From Tribonema minus (lineage: Eukaryota > Sar > Xanthophyceae > Tribonematales > Tribonemataceae): a stretch of 64,000 bases of DNA. Numbering within the stretch: position 1 is the first letter of the stretch; each line of letters begins with the position of its first letter. The notes below the pieces were generated by a model. That model made no database searches. It saw nothing but the letters and a program-made list of their open reading frames with translations, and was not told the DNA's origin. The DNA lies in the NCBI GenBank assembly GCA_017506865.1, contig JAFCMP010000079.1, positions 992,001-1,056,000 on the forward strand. Reading direction: 5' to 3'. This document shows positions 60,001 through 64,000 of the stretch, piece by piece. The position numbers and the translations under genes were made by a program.

Positions 60001-61855
60001 GCTCGGGCCGCCGCCGGCAGCGCGTGTGGTGTCTCTGTGTTATGGTAAAGGTCTGGTGCTCATTCCCAACCCATGCCGTCCACCCAATCTCTATCAGTAT
60101 GGCTTCTACATCACACCCCCTGTGAACGCACAGGTGCGCTGGCCCGGTGCTAACAAAAGTACAAGGGCACAACTCAGGTCTCAATCTTGGAGTGAAGTCA
60201 AAACGCGAGCGCTCACATTGCCCGCCCCCCCGCCCCCCCGGCCGCCCCCCTCATCCCCACCCCCCCCCCCTCCAGGATCATGACCCGGACGTGATCGCCG
60301 CACGCGTGGACCAGTTCCTGCTGGACTTCCGCCAGCACCTCGTGGTAAGGCTATGAAGATTCTCGTTTAGTGGTGCCGAGCCGGCTCCAACTGTTGTGCC
60401 TGCCCGAAGCTTCAGCAAGAGCTCATTTGCGCACCTTTTGGCGCTGACAGTGACCGACAATTTTGCTTGTCTGCGATCGCTTGAGCTTCTGGTGCTCTAA
60501 CTTTGAACGTGTGGCAGCGCGCAGCTTGGTACCAGTGCCAGCCACCTGTGCTATTGTTTTGTGCTCCAGTCGCCCTGTCATTGCGCTGCGCTGCACCTGT
60601 GCTACTAGTAGAAGCACTGTACTAACAGCAGTCACAATACCTTACTACGCTGTATGCAACGCAGGACATGCCCGAGGAGACGTTCCAGCACCACGTGGCA
60701 GCGCTCATCAGCAAGCAGATGGAGGCGCCCAAGACGCTGGACGCGGAGTTTGCGCTGCTGTTCAACGAGGTACCGTGCTGAACCGCAGGTGTACTGCCTT
60801 GTACCCGCACTGTCCTGTTGTTGTATTGCGCGCTTGTGGGTGCTCGCGCGCAAGGGGGTCGGATGCGCTCCCCCCTAGAGATGCATGTGTGTAGGTGCTC
60901 GAGACAGAGGGCGCACAGCATGCGCTGATGTGCAAGGAGGCGATGCATTCAGCAGTGCACCATGCACTTCCTTGCTGCATTTGCTTCGAAAAGCTGAGCG
61001 TTGCTGTTGATGTGCTGGCGCGCAGCGTGACGTGCGTGTGCGGCGCGCTGCTGTCGCTCGCACGTCGCCAAGTGCAAGGCACTGAGACGCGAATGCACCC
61101 GCTGCAGCTGACGCACATGCTGTCGGCGCAAGTGCTCGGCAGCCGCCAATCAGCAATCATCTCACAACGCCGCTCACCATCAGATCCCTGAGATAGTGCA
61201 CGTAATCACCTGCAGCGCTGCTGCGGGACGCAGTGAATCTCCATCCAAAATGCTCTGGCAAGCCAATAGGTACTGATTCACCCCCCCCTTCCACACCCCC
61301 AACACCCTGCACTCAGACGCGTACATGTACTCATAGGTCAGACACTTAAAATGGCAAGACACCCATCATGTTGACAGCAATTCCCTTGCAAGAAGTCTAG
61401 ACTGTCAGAAATATCTGACCGCTTTGCTTGTTTTTCAAAAACTTGCAACTAAAGCAACAGCGACCCCCTCAATACCCCCCCCCCCCCCCCCCCCTCCCTT
61501 GCAGCTTGACGCGTGCGAGTACCGCTGGGACCGCTACGTGCGCTCCGCGGAGCGCCTCACGGCCGTCACGCGCGACGACGTCGTGGCGCTGCTCGACGCC
61601 GCGCTGCTGCCGAACGAGCGCCGCGGCCGCATGGACGTCCACATCTACGGCAACGCGCATCCGATGCCGTCAGCTGCTGATGCCGCCGCCGCCGCCGCCA
61701 GTGATGCAAACGCGAATGCGGAGGAGCAGGTGCTGGAGCTCGACCCGTCGCAGCTCGAGGCGTTCAGGGAGGGCCTCGACATGCTGGACACGTCGCTCGC
61801 GCCCCCGGCGGCGCTGCGCGAGTACCTGGCCAAGACGATGACGTCAGCGCTCTGA
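48010..61855 (+). CDS. Insulin-degrading-enzyme-like M16 zinc metalloprotease
   Basis: Eighteen exons join in phase to 1,145 residues: 48010-48384, 48755-48846, 49895-49974, 50464-50696, 51614-51697, 52380-52649, 53182-53367, 53774-53875, 54341-54448, 54842-55370, 55928-56136, 56678-56785, 57403-57480, 58075-58353, 59239-59418, 60276-60344, 60665-60769, 61505-61855. The inverted zinc motif is intact: His151, Glu154 and His155 (LAHFCEHM) and third ligand Glu232 (AVDSEDAKN), 77 residues after His155 as in human IDE. Other IDE landmarks: LFLGTGKYPTENAY, FSQFFIDPLF, PRACVSLLL, CFTALRTQQQLGYVVSSG. The N terminus (MRCPLHRLQSSSLFRLSLRGG) looks like a mitochondrial presequence; an ATG at 47839 would add 57 residues. 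Exon 10 carries a Gly/Ser-rich insertion. Intron 12 has a GC donor (GCAAGT). The exon 14 start could also be 58039. Confidence 0.94.
48840..49140 (+). repeat. Tandem copies around M16 intron 2 donor
   Basis: GTGAGTGTCGTCC (48847) and GTGAGTGCCGTCC (about 48914) mark two copies. CTGCCGCAATTGCTGCA and ATGCCGCAATCGCTGCA, then ATGTACCGG with GCCTGCTGCGCC twice, mark later ones. Units are about 65-115 bp and diverged. Confidence 0.7.
49148..49207. repeat. Interstitial TTAGGG tract
   Basis: About nine GGGTTA units with a few single-base departures. The cleanest telomere-like tract in the window, inside an intron of the M16 gene. Confidence 0.92.
50630..50925 (+). repeat. Three copies of M16 exon 4 donor edge
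   Basis: The exon end, including AGCGACGAGCGCCGCCTGCT, recurs almost unchanged at 50821-50918 with its own AAG/GTGAGG donor. A shorter copy lies at 50708-50776 without a donor. Confidence 0.95.
51395..51640 (+). repeat. Three copies of M16 exon 5 acceptor edge
   Basis: CTGTGAACTGCAGTACTCCA occurs at about 51397, 51500 and 51601, each followed by CCGGCAA and CTCAA. Period about 100 bp. Each copy contains a usable CTGCAG acceptor followed by the first codons of exon 5 (YSTGNLK). Confidence 0.96.
53850..54125 (+). repeat. Three copies of M16 exon 8 donor edge
   Basis: CTGGTGCGCTCC, CTGCTGCGCTCC and CTGCTGCGCTCC, each followed by a CATGAC or CCTGAC word, a donor-like GGT, GCGCCGCAGC, GAGGGCTG or AGGGCTG and TGAGCACTGCTG. 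Period about 95 bp. Confidence 0.93.
55790..55990 (+). repeat. Copy of M16 exon 11 acceptor edge
   Basis: GGGGCGTGCGTGAGCCTGCT after an AG occurs at 55794 and again at the true exon start (55928). The first copy is followed by GGAGGCCGGCAG as in the exon and then diverges. Confidence 0.92.
56355..56715 (+). repeat. Three copies of M16 exon 12 acceptor edge
   Basis: GTGGCGCCGCTGCTCATGAC or its remnant GTCGCTGCTCATGAC occurs at about 56360, 56533 and 56678, followed by GCTnAACGCGnTGCT. Upstream flanks (CCCCTTCCC or CCCGTTCCC, GCTGACCCCCC) are shared too. Only the last leads into the exon. Confidence 0.95.
57410..57680 (+). repeat. Copy of M16 exon 13 donor edge
   Basis: CTCGCCGTGCTGCCGGTGCG occurs at 57467 (true donor) and about 57655; the upstream 50 bp of exon is also copied (CGACCTCGCC versus TGACCTTGCC). 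Confidence 0.93.
58300..58520 (+). repeat. Copy of M16 exon 14 donor edge
   Basis: 48 bp of exon end (GGGAGCGCCGCGGAGCAGAA through GCGTACTGGCAG) recurs at 58441-58488, again followed by a GT donor (GTGCGC). The copy is almost perfect. Weaker intron echoes continue to about 58840. Confidence 0.95.
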
Positions 61856-63259
61856 TGCCCCTCCCCCCCCCCCTCACCCCCCTCGCCCCCCACTGTGGGG
61901 AGCAGAAGCTTGGCGGAAGGGGGGCTTGCCTAGGGGGAAATGGGGACGGACTGTGTTGTTGAGTCCAATGTCTCTTCCGCCCAAGGAGGGAATCCTTTCC
62001 TGCCGAAGCTGCTCAATTGGCTCTCGTGGGAGGTGTAGGTGGGAGCGTGAAGGGGGGGGGGGTCGCTGCGGTCGAGCAGCTGCGCACATGGGCGCAGCAG
62101 TGATCAGATCTGGAGACCCAATGCGCCGGGCGCGCAGCGGGGGGCACTGCTCAGCAGCAGCAGCAGCAGCAGCAGCAGCGCCGCCGCCGCCGGGCGCAGC
62201 GCGCTCATGCCGAGTGCCAACTGGCACTCACGCAGCAGCACCCGCCCTCACTTCATTGCGTGGGGGAGGCGCGCCGCGCGGACATGTATGTGTGGTCTGT
62301 GCAATCAGTTTCTTGTGTGGGCTATGGCCCACAGTGTGTCTGTGGCAGACTGCAGGGGCTGCCCCCTGGTGAAGTGCCACAGACAGCCAGGCGCAGCAGA
62401 AGTACAGGGGAGTGTTCATAACGATACGTGAGCGGGCGCATAGGCAGTCTTGGGCACTGCCGCGCGGCCCGGGACGGCAAGCGTTTACGTCGGATTAACG
62501 CCTTTTCCTGGAGTGGCGCTGGTCGCCGCACGCCGTGCATCGCGGCGCAGTTTGAGCATGTTGTGGAGCAGTGCGTTTTGGTGTTTCGCGCGCCAGTTTC
62601 TCATGACCCCAAATGAACTGGTTTTGACATGTCTGGGTGTGCTGTGTCAATTGCTGTGCTTGAAGTTAAGAAGGAAGCTGGCAGCGCCATCACATCATTC
62701 ATCTATCGTGTGCACACGCGCTCTGTTGCGGTTGAATGCAATGCTGTGTCGAGGTTCAAGTGTCTGAGAGATCCCCCCCCCCCCCATGTCAGTCGGCGTC
62801 ACGCGATTGCAGCAACCGCAGCAATGTGCAGCAATAGCCTCCATTGTGCAAGCCACACCTTTCAGTTGACACATGTTCATCATTGATAGTTGTGTGATGT
62901 GCTTGGCAGCCACCCATGTAATTCAGGGGCCCGTCCATGTCGATACCCCAACATTGTTACAAAAATCATTCCTCTGAAGTACTTGAAAATACTCCCAAGT
63001 ATTTACAGTGGTAAATACAATGCCAGCCCCAACTGCCCAGGCCATGCCCCGGACATTAGGCCACAGCATGTGAATGCGTAGTGGCCATGGCACATCTCTA
63101 TTGTGCTAGTCCTTGCAGCATGCGCGTACAAGCGCACCCGGGCAGCAGCACATGCTGTCGATTGGTTTCCAAAAGTCGCTGTGACAAAGCCCCCAACTTA
63201 GTTGGGCCACCAACCCCCAGCCTGCAAAGGCGACAAACCTCTGAAGCTGGGTCAGTCGT
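61856..63259. other. Intergenic between converging M16 and WW genes
   Basis: No gene seen in 1.4 kb. Contains a (CAG)n microsatellite at about 62152-62179 and an AT-richer patch at 62940-63020. Confidence 0.5.
62152..62179. repeat. (CAG)9 microsatellite
   Basis: Uninterrupted CAG triplets, outside any recognised coding frame. Confidence 0.9.
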
Positions 63260-64000
63260 TCACCCCCCCCCCCCCCCCCCCCGCCCCCGCACGCCATCCC
63301 CCCCCGTCATCCACGCGCGCTTCGCGTCGAGCATCGCGCGCAGCTCCGCGCCGCCCCACTCCTGCAGCTCCATGGCGTGGCGCAGCGTCGCGACGGCGGC
63401 GCCGAACTCGGCGCTCGCCTCGAGCTCATGTACCGCGGGGAACGCGCGGCGCGCGGCGGCGACGGCCGCGGCGAGGCGCGTGACGTCGCGCCCGTCGCGC
63501 AGCCGCTCCAGCAGCTCGCGCACGCGCCGCGTCTCGCGTGTTGTATCTGCGGGCGTCACGCCCGCGCTGCTGCTGCCGCCGCCGCCGCCGCCGCTTTCGC
63601 CGCCGCCGCCAGCGGCCAGCTGCAGCGCGCCAGCGCCGCCGCCGCTGCTGTCCAGTGCGGCAGCCGTGCCATCTTCAGCGCCCGCGTTGCTGCCCGCGGC
63701 GGTGGGCGGCGGCGGCGGCCGCTGCAGCAGCGCGGCGGCGGCGGGCGCGGCGGCGACGCCCGCGCAGCGCGCCGCGAGGTCCGCGCACACGTACGCGCCC
63801 CAGCGCAGCTCCGCGAGGGCGGCGTCCTGCTCCCGCAGCGCGCGCGCCTTGTCGGAAGGGCGCGCGAACCGCGGGTCTGGCACGCCCTCGCCCTCCGCGA
63901 CCGCCGCGCCGGTGGCGGCGTTGACGTAGAAGAGCTGAGCGCTGGCGGGGTCCTCCTCGAGGCGCCAGCCGTCGGCGTCGGCGGCTGCGGCGGCGGCGCG
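63260..64000 (-). CDS. WW-domain protein, partial (5' end beyond right edge)
   Basis: A minus-strand frame is open from the right edge to a TGA at 63260. Near the edge it reads DGWRLEEDPASAQLFYVNAATG, shown here as GWRLEEDP then LFYVNAATG: the first Trp, the aromatic Phe-Tyr pair and the Asn-x-x-Thr-Gly of a WW domain, though the second Trp position is not seen and the strand-3 Pro is shifted. A basic stretch (FARPSDKARALREQD), a Gly/Ser/Pro-rich low-complexity linker and a helical segment (TRRVRELLERLRDGRD) follow. WW domains bind proline-rich partners. The last residues before the stop are poly-Gly encoded by a G-run, so the real end may instead be a splice donor (GTGAAC) there. N-terminal exons lie outside the window. 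Confidence 0.6.
   Translation of the reverse strand, partial: RAAAAAADADGWRLEEDPASAQLFYVNAATGAAVAEGEGVPDPRFARPSDKARALREQDAALAELRWGAYVCADLAARCAGVAAAPAAAALLQRPPPPPTAAGSNAGAEDGTAAALDSSGGGAGALQLAAGGGGESGGGGGGSSSAGVTPADTTRETRRVRELLERLRDGRDVTRLAAAVAAARRAFPAVHELEASAEFGAAVATLRHAMELQEWGGAELRAMLDAKRAWMTGGDGVRGRGGGGGG

Overview
The window is nuclear DNA of a GC-rich, intron-rich unicellular eukaryote. A photosynthetic alga with a red-type secondary plastid (haptophyte-like, less surely a heterokont) fits best. The argument rests on a signal-peptide-plus-basic leader with an aromatic residue after the likely cleavage site on a bacterial-type anthranilate synthase, GT-AG introns with nearly pure C polypyrimidine tracts, and scattered TTAGGG-type tracts. 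Lineage confidence is low. No rRNA, tRNA, CRISPR, provirus or transposase was recognised.

Layout, left to right. 1-5.9 kb (minus): 5' two thirds of an anthranilate synthase of the fused TrpE(G) type, five exons, running off the left edge. 6.2-12.5 kb (plus): a complete six-exon gene for a secreted EGF-like / beta-stalk fibre protein ending in an intramolecular-chaperone (peptidase S74) domain, divergent from the first gene across 228 bp. 14-18 kb: an orphan three-member family, with two decayed copies in a tail-to-tail palindrome and one open copy. 19.3-31.5 kb (minus): a very large Ala-rich protein with a signal peptide and several membrane segments, nine phase-matched exons. 31.5-35.5 kb: no secure gene, with a GC-rich tandem array. 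35.6-37.0 kb (minus): a decayed FNIP/LRR-repeat gene. 37.5-45.3 kb (minus): a complete eight-exon P1B-type ATPase with aberrant metal-site motifs. 46.0-46.5 kb (plus): a small Cys-cluster protein. 48.0-61.9 kb (plus): a complete 18-exon insulin-degrading-enzyme-like M16 protease. 63.3-64 kb (minus): the start of a WW-domain gene running off the right edge.

Exon joins were found by reading splice sites and checking that phases agree. They do for the fibre, ATPase and M16 genes from end to end, and for the large membrane gene over nine exons.

The most striking feature is not a gene. Many introns carry one to three diverged tandem copies of the neighbouring exon edge together with its splice donor or acceptor. 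I located about 15 such clusters in all four main genes on both strands. It looks like a general process by which introns grow, or by which splice-site choices multiply, in this genome. Three further sequence signals accompany it: C-only polypyrimidine tracts, and two short words (TTGAAGT and TGAGCRCTG) that recur dozens of times. The genes themselves do not form an obvious pathway.
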